Positions 1-6,406 of a stretch of 7,254 bases of DNA are shown here, piece by piece. The DNA is from an uncultured Bacilli bacterium (GTDB lineage Bacteria > Bacillota_I > Bacilli_A > RF39 > UBA660), in assembly GCA_949025205.1 (NCBI GenBank), contig CARMXJ010000056.1, positions 1-7,254 of the forward strand, given 5' to 3'. How positions within the stretch are numbered: position 1 is the first letter of the stretch; each line of letters starts with the position of its first letter. The translations under genes and the position numbers were made by a program. Under the pieces are notes generated by a model. That model was given only the letters and a program-made list of their open reading frames with translations. It ran no database searches and was not told the DNA's origin.

Positions 1-74
1 AAAATTTATTTCAAAATTTTTCTTTTTCTTCTTGACATATTACCAGATGTCTAAAAAGTTTTATTTTCTAAATT

Positions 75-104
75 ATTATGCACTTTCTAGAAAAATCAAT
101 ACAA
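75..104 (-). promoter_or_regulatory. Weak candidate promoter reading off the left edge
   Basis: On the minus strand TTGTAT (99-104), an 18-base spacer and CATAAT (75-80). The spacer contains the perfect palindrome TTTCTAGAAA (84-93). It would serve a gene beyond the left edge; no start codon for a lasting reading frame is seen inside the window. A+T richness makes chance matches likely. Confidence 0.25.
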
Positions 105-130
105 AAAATAGATATAAAGGAATTCAAAAT

Positions 131-1003
131 TTATATTTTTTTCCAGAGCATTTGGTTGTTTTTAAATCGATAAGATATTTCTTCTTTATCACATAAGTAA
201 GATAGAAAGGACTTTATAGTGCTACCAATTAAAACATATTGGTTTTCATTTATTTGTAAATGATATAATTCGAAAATGTTTTTTAAAATATTCTCAAAAG
301 TTATTTCTTTTTCACATATTTTTAAAATGTTCTTTTTAATCTCTTCTATCTTTTGTTGATTTTTTTCTATTAAAGGTTGTAAATCTTTGGTGGCTTCTAC
401 ATGAGAAGGTATGAATAAATCTCCCTTTAAAGTTCCTAGATAATCTAATGTATCTACGTATTCTTTCACATTGTAGATAAAGAATAGGTGATATTTTTTT
501 ATCGTTTCTTCACTAAAAATTGCATCCCCTAAAAAATAGATGTTATCGCTTGTTTTAATGCCTATCATCGAAAAGAAATGTCCTGGAAGTTCGATATATT
601 CTAGTCCATTTGGTAAATTATTTTCTACTTCTTCTACTTTTGTTTCTTTTGCTAGTAAAAATTTGTTTTGCAATGCTTTAAAAGGATATGCTCCATACAA
701 AAAGGATGATTCTAAAATGGGATATTCTGTAAAACATTTTTCTATTTTATGCGCATAAATTTTGCAACCTGTTCTTTCTTGGATAATTTTATTTTCTCCA
801 ATGTGGTCAGCATTTGAATGGGTATTTACAATTCCTTTTACTTTCCAACCTTGTTCTGTTATAATTTTTAAAATCTTTTTGCCAGCATCTTTGTCGTTTC
901 CTGAGTCAATTAAAATTACGTTTTCTTCATCCATTTTATAAATTCCTATATTGGTTGGGTTTTTTAGCATATAGGTTTTTTCTGCTAATTGTATTAATTC
1001 CAT
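131..1003 (-). CDS. Metallo-beta-lactamase-fold hydrolase
   Basis: A 290-residue cytoplasmic protein (no signal peptide). Residues 1-205 have the MBL fold with motifs in order: LIDSG (31-35), THSNADHIG (61-69), GHFFSM (141-146), FLGDAIF (157-163) with D160, and PSH (199-201) with H201. The first metal motif is H62-x-N64-x-D66-H67, so the usual second histidine is asparagine; H142, D160 and H201 are kept. This HSNADH form recurs in Firmicutes MBL proteins, so it is probably functional rather than decayed. Residues 208-290 look like a helical or winged-helix C-terminal extension of the sort used for substrate or partner binding. Substrate is unknown. AGAGGA at 1008-1013 is five bases... short of the start at 1003, and the gene sits 15 bases after the DUF1848 gene, presumably co-transcribed. 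No strong terminator follows it. Confidence 0.88.
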   Translation of the reverse strand: MELIQLAEKTYMLKNPTNIGIYKMDEENVILIDSGNDKDAGKKILKIITEQGWKVKGIVNTHSNADHIGENKIIQERTGCKIYAHKIEKCFTEYPILESSFLYGAYPFKALQNKFLLAKETKVEEVENNLPNGLEYIELPGHFFSMIGIKTSDNIYFLGDAIFSEETIKKYHLFFIYNVKEYVDTLDYLGTLKGDLFIPSHVEATKDLQPLIEKNQQKIEEIKKNILKICEKEITFENILKNIFELYHLQINENQYVLIGSTIKSFLSYLCDKEEISYRFKNNQMLWKKI

Positions 1004-1018
1004 AAAATCCTCTTTTCT

Positions 1019-1906
1019 TTATTTTTTCCTTACTACAATTTTATCAATCTCTTCTATATGGCCAATTAATAATGAAGAATTTACATCATGTTCTACCATT
1101 TTTTGCTGTACTTGTGATTCACAATAATTCGCATAACAATATTTGCATAAGTGTTTGCAAGAATTGTAATCCCCTATGTCTACCATTTCTACACAATTGC
1201 ATTTTTGCATCTTTCTTGCTTTCCAATTTTTATACGTTTTTCCGGTTAATTCATAGGCAAGTTCATGCGATATGCATTCTCCTTTGATAAATCCATATTC
1301 TACTAAATTTCTTTCTTCAAAACAAGTTTGGACAGTCACGTTGTGTTTTCTAGCACTTGCAGAAAAACTTTTTCCAATTGCTTCGTAATCATGTTCTGTA
1401 AAGTCTCGCTGTTTTAAAATATTTTGGTTTTTTCGTACGTTTTTATAGTCATCAATAAAGGATATAATAATGTGTTCTACATATCCTTCTAGTAAACTGC
1501 ATATTTTTTCAAAGGCTTTTTGATGATACGAAATGTTGTATTTTTCACTTAGAAAAACAGGGTCATATCGAATGTATAAATGTTCTTTTCCTAAACTAGC
1601 AGAAAGTTTTTTTATGGATTCTATTATTTCTTTTTTATCCGGAACGTTTGGTTCAATGTCTTTTTTATAAGAAGTTAATGTTACTTGAAAGATAATAGGC
1701 TTTTTTATTTCTTTTAAGTGGTCTAAAATAGGAGAAGGATTTTTGGTACAAAACAGTATGGCATCTACATCTTCCATGTAAATACGACTTACGAGGTTCT
1801 TATTAAATGGATTTCGCACATCAAAATAACCTTCCTTTATTCTTTTTAAAAACCAAGGCGTATAAAAGGCAACGATATCGGTTCTTCCGCTTACATTTAA
1901 TATCAT
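1019..1906 (-). CDS. DUF1848 family protein with radical-SAM-like cysteine cluster
   Basis: A 295-residue protein with the DUF1848 signature along its length: VSGRTDIVAFYTPWF near the start (5-19), VRNPFN (30-35), LFCTKNPSP (51-59), YIRYDPV (111-117), and a C-terminal cysteine cluster. That cluster is C236-x-C238, then C250-x3-C254-x2-C257 followed by YANYC (C262). CxxxCxxC is the spacing used by radical SAM enzymes to hold a 4Fe-4S cluster, but here it sits at the C-terminus instead of the N-terminus. The family has no established reaction that I know of; an iron-sulfur enzyme is inferred. AAAGGAGG at 1914-1921 sets the start. It lies 15 bases upstream of the metallo-beta-lactamase-fold gene, making a two-gene unit, and directly behind a terminator-like hairpin, so it may be expressed by read-through. 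Confidence 0.9.
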   Translation of the reverse strand: MILNVSGRTDIVAFYTPWFLKRIKEGYFDVRNPFNKNLVSRIYMEDVDAILFCTKNPSPILDHLKEIKKPIIFQVTLTSYKKDIEPNVPDKKEIIESIKKLSASLGKEHLYIRYDPVFLSEKYNISYHQKAFEKICSLLEGYVEHIIISFIDDYKNVRKNQNILKQRDFTEHDYEAIGKSFSASARKHNVTVQTCFEERNLVEYGFIKGECISHELAYELTGKTYKNWKARKMQKCNCVEMVDIGDYNSCKHLCKYCYANYCESQVQQKMVEHDVNSSLLIGHIEEIDKIVVRKK

Positions 1907-1927
1907 AAAAAATCCTCCTTTCGTTTT

Positions 1928-1958
1928 AAAAAAGATAGATTGTTAAAAATCTATCCTT
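1928..1958 (-). terminator. Intrinsic terminator after the thioredoxin-like gene
   Basis: On the minus strand GATAGATT (1948-1955) pairs perfectly with AATCTATC (1934-1941) around a six-base loop, extended by AAG/TTT at the base, and is followed by TTTTTT. It begins within the TAA stop codon of the gene. The T run ends only seven bases before the Shine-Dalgarno AAAGGAGG (1914-1921) of the next gene, leaving no room for a promoter between them. Confidence 0.75.
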
Positions 1959-2649
1959 ATTTTTTCGTTTTCTTTTTTGTTTCTTTTTTCTCTTCTGTAT
2001 TTTTTGTACTATTTGCTTTTGTTAGAAGTTTTTTTACTTCTTCTAATTGGCTAGTTAAAGCTTTATTTTTATTTTCCATATATAGAAGAACAACACCCGT
2101 ACCAGCTGCTACAAACACTAAGTTCCAAATGATAACGGCTACACTTCCTACAGAAGATTTATTATTTGCTTTTTCGGCTTTTTCCATTTCTTTTACAATA
2201 TCATAACTATTTTTGCTATTGTATTGGTCTGTAATGGCTTTTTTGATTTGCTCATCATAAGTACTGGCATATCCTGTAAAGGCTTGGTCTCCAATTATGA
2301 TAAATGGTACGCCATTTGCTGTCTCATCTAAGAAGTTGGCCATTTTTTTCATCAATTTTGAATTGTCGGCATTTCCCCAAACTTCATAAGATTTTAATTT
2401 AAAGTATTTTCCATATTCTGGTACAATGCTATTTAAAAATTCAAGAAATTTGTGACAATATCCACAAGTACTTCCTCTAAATAAATAAATAGTGGTTTGG
2501 TCATCACTTTCTTTGTAATTTGATAAATCATAAGTGATTCCAGCATCTTTTAATGTTTCTTCCAGATTCATAGATACTTCTTGCGCATTTGTATGAAATG
2601 GAAATAACATGAACCCTAATATAGCGATTGCTAATAATTTTTTCTTCAT
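1957..2649 (-). CDS. Membrane-anchored thioredoxin-fold protein with CGYC active site
   Basis: A 230-residue protein. Residues 1-22 look like a signal peptide (KKK, hydrophobic core, TNA cleavage site). Residues 50-145 carry a thioredoxin-like fold: strand TIYLFRGSTCGYCHKF with redox cysteines C62 and C65, and the cis-proline loop GVPFIIIG with P115. Residues 168-190 form a second hydrophobic segment, followed by a charged, possibly coiled-coil tail (191-212) and a lysine-rich end (KKETKKKTKK) that would sit in the cytoplasm. The redox domain would therefore face outside, tethered by the C-terminal anchor. The likely role is extracytoplasmic thiol-disulfide exchange; direction (oxidase or reductase) and client are unknown, and no DsbB/CcdA-type partner is in the window. 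It has its own promoter, a leader hairpin, and a start set by AAGGAAGG eight bases upstream. Downstream is a terminator-like hairpin and then the DUF1848 gene. Confidence 0.85.
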   Translation of the reverse strand: MKKKLLAIAILGFMLFPFHTNAQEVSMNLEETLKDAGITYDLSNYKESDDQTTIYLFRGSTCGYCHKFLEFLNSIVPEYGKYFKLKSYEVWGNADNSKLMKKMANFLDETANGVPFIIIGDQAFTGYASTYDEQIKKAITDQYNSKNSYDIVKEMEKAEKANNKSSVGSVAVIIWNLVFVAAGTGVVLLYMENKNKALTSQLEEVKKLLTKANSTKNTEEKKETKKKTKK

Positions 2650-2671
2650 TTTTTATTCCTTCCTTCTTTTA

Positions 2672-2695
2672 TAATCTTTTTTCGACTAAAGATTA
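2672..2695 (-). promoter_or_regulatory. Leader hairpin before the thioredoxin-like gene
   Basis: A perfect eight-base inverted repeat, TAATCTTT (minus 2688-2695) and AAAGATTA (minus 2672-2679), with an eight-base loop AGTCGAAA. It lies between the predicted transcription start and the Shine-Dalgarno AAGGAAGG (2658-2665), ending six bases before it. It has no T run behind it, so it is not a terminator; an mRNA-stabilising leader stem or an operator are the plausible roles. Confidence 0.45.
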
Positions 2696-2714
2696 CATTT
2701 TTTTCTCTGTATTT

Positions 2715-2742
2715 ATTATACACGATTTTTTTGATTTGGCAA
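2715..2742 (-). promoter_or_regulatory. Sigma-A-type promoter for the thioredoxin-like gene
   Basis: On the minus strand TTGCCA (2737-2742, five of six matches to TTGACA), a 16-base spacer and a perfect -10 TATAAT (2715-2720). The predicted start near 2708 gives a leader of about 58 bases that contains the inverted repeat at 2672-2695. Confidence 0.65.
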
Positions 2743-2873
2743 ATGAGACATGGAATTTCTTTATTTTTTTCTGAAATACATAATTAAAGATATGCAACAT
2801 ATTAATACCTCGAAAAAATAAATAACTTGATAATTCTTTTTGTTATTAAAAATATAAAAATTTTTGTAAAAAG

Positions 2874-2897
2874 AAAAAAGCAAAGTTTTTCTGCTTT
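2874..2897 (-). terminator. Intrinsic terminator of the glycerophosphodiesterase gene
   Basis: On the minus strand AAAGCA (2892-2897) pairs perfectly with TGCTTT (2877-2882) around a nine-base loop, followed by a T run that continues as TTTTTTCTTTTT. The upstream arm overlaps the TAA stop codon of the gene. The stem is short and A+T-rich, typical of such genomes but of uncertain strength. Confidence 0.6.
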
Positions 2898-4722
2898 ATC
2901 TAAAGGTTTCTTCTATCCATTTAACAAAATCGTTTATCAAATTGCTGGTTTTACTTTTATAAATGGTTTCTTTGGCTAGTGTTACATCATCTGTTATGAT
3001 ATTGTCTACTCTTAAATCAATTGCTTTTTCAATATTTTCTTTGGTATTTAAAGTCCATGCATAAATTTGTTTTCCTTCCGCATGAATTTGGTTTACTAAG
3101 GATTTGGTAATACTAGTTGCTTCTATGCTAAAAATATCTGCTGCTGTAAAGGAAGATACATCTCCATATAAAAGACTTTTCACATACCCTGTTTTTATAT
3201 TGCTATTGTAGTTTTTAATATTTTCTAATACTTCGTAATGACTAGAAGTTACAACAGAATCTTCTGTTAAGTTATATTTTAAAATTAAATCAACTACACT
3301 TCTTTCAAAATTATTTTCATGACCCGTTGGTTTTAATTCGATGTTTAGTTTTATATTATTATCTTTTGCAAAGATAAGTACTTCTTCTAGTGTAGGTATT
3401 TTTTCTCCTTCATATGTGCTATCGAAAAAGTAGCCTGCATCTAACTCTCTTATTTCTTCGTAAGTTAGTTCCCAGACTTTTTTATCTAAACCTGTTGTTC
3501 TTTTTAAGTTGGTATCATGCATAATGATAAGATAATTGTCTTTTGTTTGCCCTACATCTAATTCTATATAATCAGCTCCTAGTTCTTTGGCTTTTATAAA
3601 AGCGCTCATGGTATTTTCTGGACTTTCTTTGCTTGCACCACGATGTGCTGTTACTTCTCCCGTTCTTGTATGCTCTATGTTTAGATTATATTTTCCATTG
3701 TATACACCATAAGTAAAAATCGTTGCTCCTATCATGGCTAGAAATATTAAAAAATAAATAATTCTTTTTATAACACTTTTTTTCTTTTCTTCTTTTTTTT
3801 CAAATTCAAGAGGGAGTAATTTTATTGATTCTTTACTTTCTCGTTTGTGTAAATAATAAAGAGCGCTTAAAACAGCATAACTTGTGGGAGTCGTTAAAAC
3901 GGTAAAGATTAAGAAAGAGAAGGCAATAAATACCCAAATAATCGTTGTTATAATACTTTTCAGTAAAATGATACTTCCAAATATTTTGTTAAAAAATAAA
4001 ATGACAGAAATTCCTACTAAAATAAAGAAAAAATAGACAATGGTAATAATTAGTTGCATAATTAAAAGGGTTATCATATCTTTTCCACGCTTTTCTTTGC
4101 TTAAGAAAACACTTTTTTCTCTTGCTTCTTTAAAATTCATTTCTTCTAAAACAAAATAATGAAGGGCATAAATCCAGCGAAAAAATAACATCATTAAACC
4201 TATAAAAGCTAAGATGAAACCTATTAAATAAAGCTTATTTTTGATTATGAATTCTAAAATGTATTCGGGAATTTTAATGGTTGTAATAAAGTTAGAGGCA
4301 ACTCCAATATTTAATAAAGGAATTAAAAACAACACTAAAAAGGAAAGCATAATATTTTTTGGATTAAACAAGCGAAGACATTTTTTTAATGATAAGAAAA
4401 TAGCATCTAAAATTTTTATTTTTTGTTCGTGATAAGATGCATCTAAAATAATAATGATTGTTGTTATATCAAACATAGTATAAATTAAAAGCAGAAGTAT
4501 TAACATAATAAGCAAAAATATTGTAAATGGATTTCTTAAAAAGAAAAATAAATTTTCAAATGTTAAATAATTGTACCCCGTTACCTTCATAATTAAATTA
4601 AAGATTTTAAAAAACATTGGAGTAAAAATGAAAAAAGATAGAATTTTAAATGCACTTTCAAATCCTACAAGTGTCCATAAATTATAAGTAATCATCTTTT
4701 TGGTTTGACTAAATTTTTTCAT
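2896..4722 (-). CDS. Membrane-bound glycerophosphodiester phosphodiesterase (GDPD family)
   Basis: A 608-residue protein with two parts. Residues 1 to about 345 form a multi-spanning membrane domain with roughly six to eight hydrophobic segments (clear ones near 26-46, 66-96, 124-146, 166-190, 218-246, 252-278 and 320-342), as in the glycerophosphodiesterase membrane-domain family. Residues 355-590 are a GDPD TIM barrel that would face outside the cell. Catalytic and metal-binding motifs are intact: H360-R361 in AHRGASKESPENT, E387 and D389 in IELDV, H402-D403 in MHD, and E462/K464 in IELKP, with the late barrel strand IYAWTLN (553-559). The family hydrolyses glycerophosphodiesters to glycerol 3-phosphate and an alcohol; the membrane-tethered form may act on lipid headgroups or lipoteichoic-acid-type glycerophosphate. 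It has its own promoter and terminator, so it is probably monocistronic. The exact substrate cannot be read from the sequence. Confidence 0.93.
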   Translation of the reverse strand: MKKFSQTKKMITYNLWTLVGFESAFKILSFFIFTPMFFKIFNLIMKVTGYNYLTFENLFFFLRNPFTIFLLIMLILLLLIYTMFDITTIIIILDASYHEQKIKILDAIFLSLKKCLRLFNPKNIMLSFLVLFLIPLLNIGVASNFITTIKIPEYILEFIIKNKLYLIGFILAFIGLMMLFFRWIYALHYFVLEEMNFKEAREKSVFLSKEKRGKDMITLLIMQLIITIVYFFFILVGISVILFFNKIFGSIILLKSIITTIIWVFIAFSFLIFTVLTTPTSYAVLSALYYLHKRESKESIKLLPLEFEKKEEKKKSVIKRIIYFLIFLAMIGATIFTYGVYNGKYNLNIEHTRTGEVTAHRGASKESPENTMSAFIKAKELGADYIELDVGQTKDNYLIIMHDTNLKRTTGLDKKVWELTYEEIRELDAGYFFDSTYEGEKIPTLEEVLIFAKDNNIKLNIELKPTGHENNFERSVVDLILKYNLTEDSVVTSSHYEVLENIKNYNSNIKTGYVKSLLYGDVSSFTAADIFSIEATSITKSLVNQIHAEGKQIYAWTLNTKENIEKAIDLRVDNIITDDVTLAKETIYKSKTSNLINDFVKWIEETFR

Positions 4723-4755
4723 ATTTGCACTTCCTTCTCTTTTAAAGCTCTCTTT

Positions 4756-4785
4756 ATTATACTCTAAAAAATAAATTTATGTCAT
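4756..4785 (-). promoter_or_regulatory. Sigma-A-type promoter for the glycerophosphodiesterase gene
   Basis: On the minus strand there is a -35 element ATGACA (4780-4785, five of six matches to TTGACA), an 18-base spacer, and a perfect -10 TATAAT (4756-4761). Transcription would start near 4749, giving a leader of about 27 bases that contains the Shine-Dalgarno AAGGAAG (4730-4736) seven bases before the start codon. Confidence 0.7.
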
Positions 4786-4834
4786 GTAGATGCTTTTTTA
4801 ATCCATCTTCAAAAGATTTAAACTCTAAATTATT

Positions 4835-5893
4835 TCAATTAAATTTCGTTATATCGTCGATATATGCTCCAAAATAAGGAAGAGATGCTTCTTTTTCTTT
4901 TAAGAAAAGTGTGAAAGTATCTTCTAGATGAAATTCTCTTTGGGTTGTTTCAATTGCTGAAAAGTTTTTGGTGTGCATTCCGGCTTCACTTTTTATTTTG
5001 CCCCCTTTTTCGTTTAATTCTAATTTTATCGTTTGGATTGCTTTTTCAATATAGTATTTTTCACCGTTTGCAAAGGTAAAGTCTTTGTGTTCTAATTCTT
5101 CAAATTCTTTTTTTATACTTAAATTTAAATAAGGTATTTTTAAACTATCCCCTTCTCTAAAACTGCTACTTCCTTCGTATTTTTCTTGTTCTTTTTGTAT
5201 ATAATCATACGTTTTTAGAAAATTTTCTTTAGCTTCTCCTCGCATCAAAATAATTTCTTCTTGTTCTTCCGTTTCTAATGTAATTGCAAAGTTATTTTTA
5301 TCTTTATAATAAAGTACTTTTACTTGGTTATACACTTCCTCATCTGTAGTACTATCAATTCCAAAGTAAACAATGTTTTGGTAATTTTTAAAGGTACTAT
5401 TTTCTAATGGCGTAAATTTCTTTTTAAAATGAAATTCTTTTTTTAGCATGGCATATAAAAAATAATCTTCATTCTCTTCTTCTTGCCATTCAAAATCCTC
5501 TAAAATATCACTTTTTTCATTAAATTTTCTTTGTATTTCTTCTTCTATTTGTTTTTTTAAGGCAAAAGTAGGTTTTCCAAGTACTTTGTAATAATCTTTT
5601 TCTTGCAACTCTTTTTCGGTAAAAGTTCCTTTGTTTAAATTTTTCACGATTTCCAGTTGTGGAGAAAATACAATGTCTTTTTTTACTAACTCTTTTTTTA
5701 AGTCATTCCAAATTAAGTTGAATGTTCCACACCAAACACTATTCTTTTCTATTTCATCTTCTAAAGATAAAACAATGTTTAAGTCTGTATTTTGGTATTT
5801 TTCTTTATTTATCATACTCTTTTTATAAGCAATAGCAAATAGTAAGAAAATTACCAATATACCTGTAAGTATCGGTTTTATTTTATTATTCAT
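4835..5893 (-). CDS. Membrane-anchored, divergent serpin-like protein
   Basis: A 352-residue protein with an N-terminal membrane segment (about 7-23) and an ectodomain of about 325 residues, close to the size of a serpin core. The C-terminal quarter is the evidence for the family. YYIEKAIQTIKLELNEKGG (280-298) corresponds to the serpin strand and hinge approach that normally ends E-E-G-T-E-A-A-A-A. About 26 residues later comes FHLEDTFTLFLKEK (321-334) and then YFGAYIDD (340-347), corresponding to the conserved F-x-x-x-x-PF-x-F-x-I and F-x-G-x-V region. Near the start, FNLIWNDLKKEL (58-69) followed by DIVFSPQ (73-79) resembles the serpin first helix and N-x-x-x-SP element. The hinge carries IKSE (300-303) where inhibitory serpins have small residues, so protease inhibition by loop insertion is doubtful. 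The start has AGAGGAAG at 5898-5905. It is the last gene of the sigma-factor operon and ends in TGA. Homology is judged by eye only; existence of the gene is certain. Confidence 0.7.
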   Translation of the reverse strand: MNNKIKPILTGILVIFLLFAIAYKKSMINKEKYQNTDLNIVLSLEDEIEKNSVWCGTFNLIWNDLKKELVKKDIVFSPQLEIVKNLNKGTFTEKELQEKDYYKVLGKPTFALKKQIEEEIQRKFNEKSDILEDFEWQEEENEDYFLYAMLKKEFHFKKKFTPLENSTFKNYQNIVYFGIDSTTDEEVYNQVKVLYYKDKNNFAITLETEEQEEIILMRGEAKENFLKTYDYIQKEQEKYEGSSSFREGDSLKIPYLNLSIKKEFEELEHKDFTFANGEKYYIEKAIQTIKLELNEKGGKIKSEAGMHTKNFSAIETTQREFHLEDTFTLFLKEKEASLPYFGAYIDDITKFN

Positions 5894-5908
5894 TTTTCTT
5901 CCTCTTTT

Positions 5909-6406
5909 CTAGTTTTTCCTCTCAAATTGATACCATGCCTCTTTTATCAATACATCTACTCTTGTATCTGTTATTCTTTGGTATTTAATGCCTCCTCTAA
6001 AATTTATTTCTTCGTTATGGGTAGGTTCTTCTGTTTCGGGCACAAACTTTTTAATTTCTTCTATCCCTACTCCACATCTTCCTTCCGTTACAATCATACC
6101 AGTATTATAATATAATGTATTTTCAAGCATTAACATTTTTTCTTTTGGTTCTTCTTCTTTTTCTGATTCTTCATTTATTAATGGATTTGTTATGTTTTCA
6201 TAAACCGTTTTATTTAACAATTTTATCGTAATCCCTGTTTCGTATTTCGGTGTAGCACAATTGCAAGGAATTATTTTGTGGTGTTTTGTTACTTCATAAA
6301 GTAGTGCTTTATACCGAATGGAACCTCCATCTTTGTAAACATATCGAATAGGAAAGAAAAGAATTAATAAAATTATAATTCCAACTGTTATTCCTATTTT
6401 TTTCAT
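5909..6406 (-). CDS. Membrane-anchored extracytoplasmic protein of unknown function
   Basis: A 165-residue protein with an N-terminal membrane anchor (about 4-20) and the rest probably outside. After the anchor comes KDGGSIRYKALLYEV (25-39), then TGITIKLLNKTVYEN (57-71). I recognise this layout (DGG-x-x-x-Y-K-A-x-L-Y followed by a G-I-x-I-K/E-x-L motif) as a recurring short Firmicutes protein, normally annotated as hypothetical; no function is known to me. A glutamate-rich stretch (about 79-88) separates this from a C-terminal half with LYYNTG (98-103) and a final WYQFE. Cysteines sit at 48 and 50 (C-N-C) and 111. The lack of a lipobox cysteine near the anchor argues against a lipoprotein. 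GGAGGAAG at 6411-6418 and the ATGA overlap with the anti-sigma-like gene fix the start. It is 15 bases upstream of the serpin-like gene, so it belongs to the same operon. Confidence 0.75.
   Translation of the reverse strand: MKKIGITVGIIILLILFFPIRYVYKDGGSIRYKALLYEVTKHHKIIPCNCATPKYETGITIKLLNKTVYENITNPLINEESEKEEEPKEKMLMLENTLYYNTGMIVTEGRCGVGIEEIKKFVPETEEPTHNEEINFRGGIKYQRITDTRVDVLIKEAWYQFERKN

Noticed and set aside
32..37. Perfect TTGACA on the plus strand.
   Set aside because: No -10-like element lies 16-19 bases downstream (the sequence there is about AAAGTT), and there is no plus-strand gene.
8..41. Minus-strand ATG followed by Ser-Arg-Arg-Lys-Arg-Lys, resembling the start of a basic protein.
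   Set aside because: The frame stops after ten codons and has no clear ribosome-binding site.
51..90. Nine-base stem (one G-U pair) after the MBL gene, considered as a terminator.
   Set aside because: The loop is 22 bases and no T run follows the stem on the minus strand.
540..758. Open frame on the plus strand inside the MBL-fold gene; similar plus-strand frames occur at 1072-1287, 1940-2206, 4241-4432, 5631-5828, 5927-6115, 6481-6690 and 6762-7025.
   Set aside because: All are antisense to well-supported genes, rich in Phe/Ser/Leu as expected from the complement of Lys/Glu-rich coding DNA, and lack ribosome-binding sites or recognisable domains.
2693..2800. Minus-strand frame of 35 codons (MLHIFNYVF...EKKM) preceded by GAGG seven bases upstream of its ATG.
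   Set aside because: It runs straight through the predicted promoter and into the leader hairpin of the thioredoxin-like gene, has no promoter of its own, and its composition is that of translated A+T-rich intergenic DNA.
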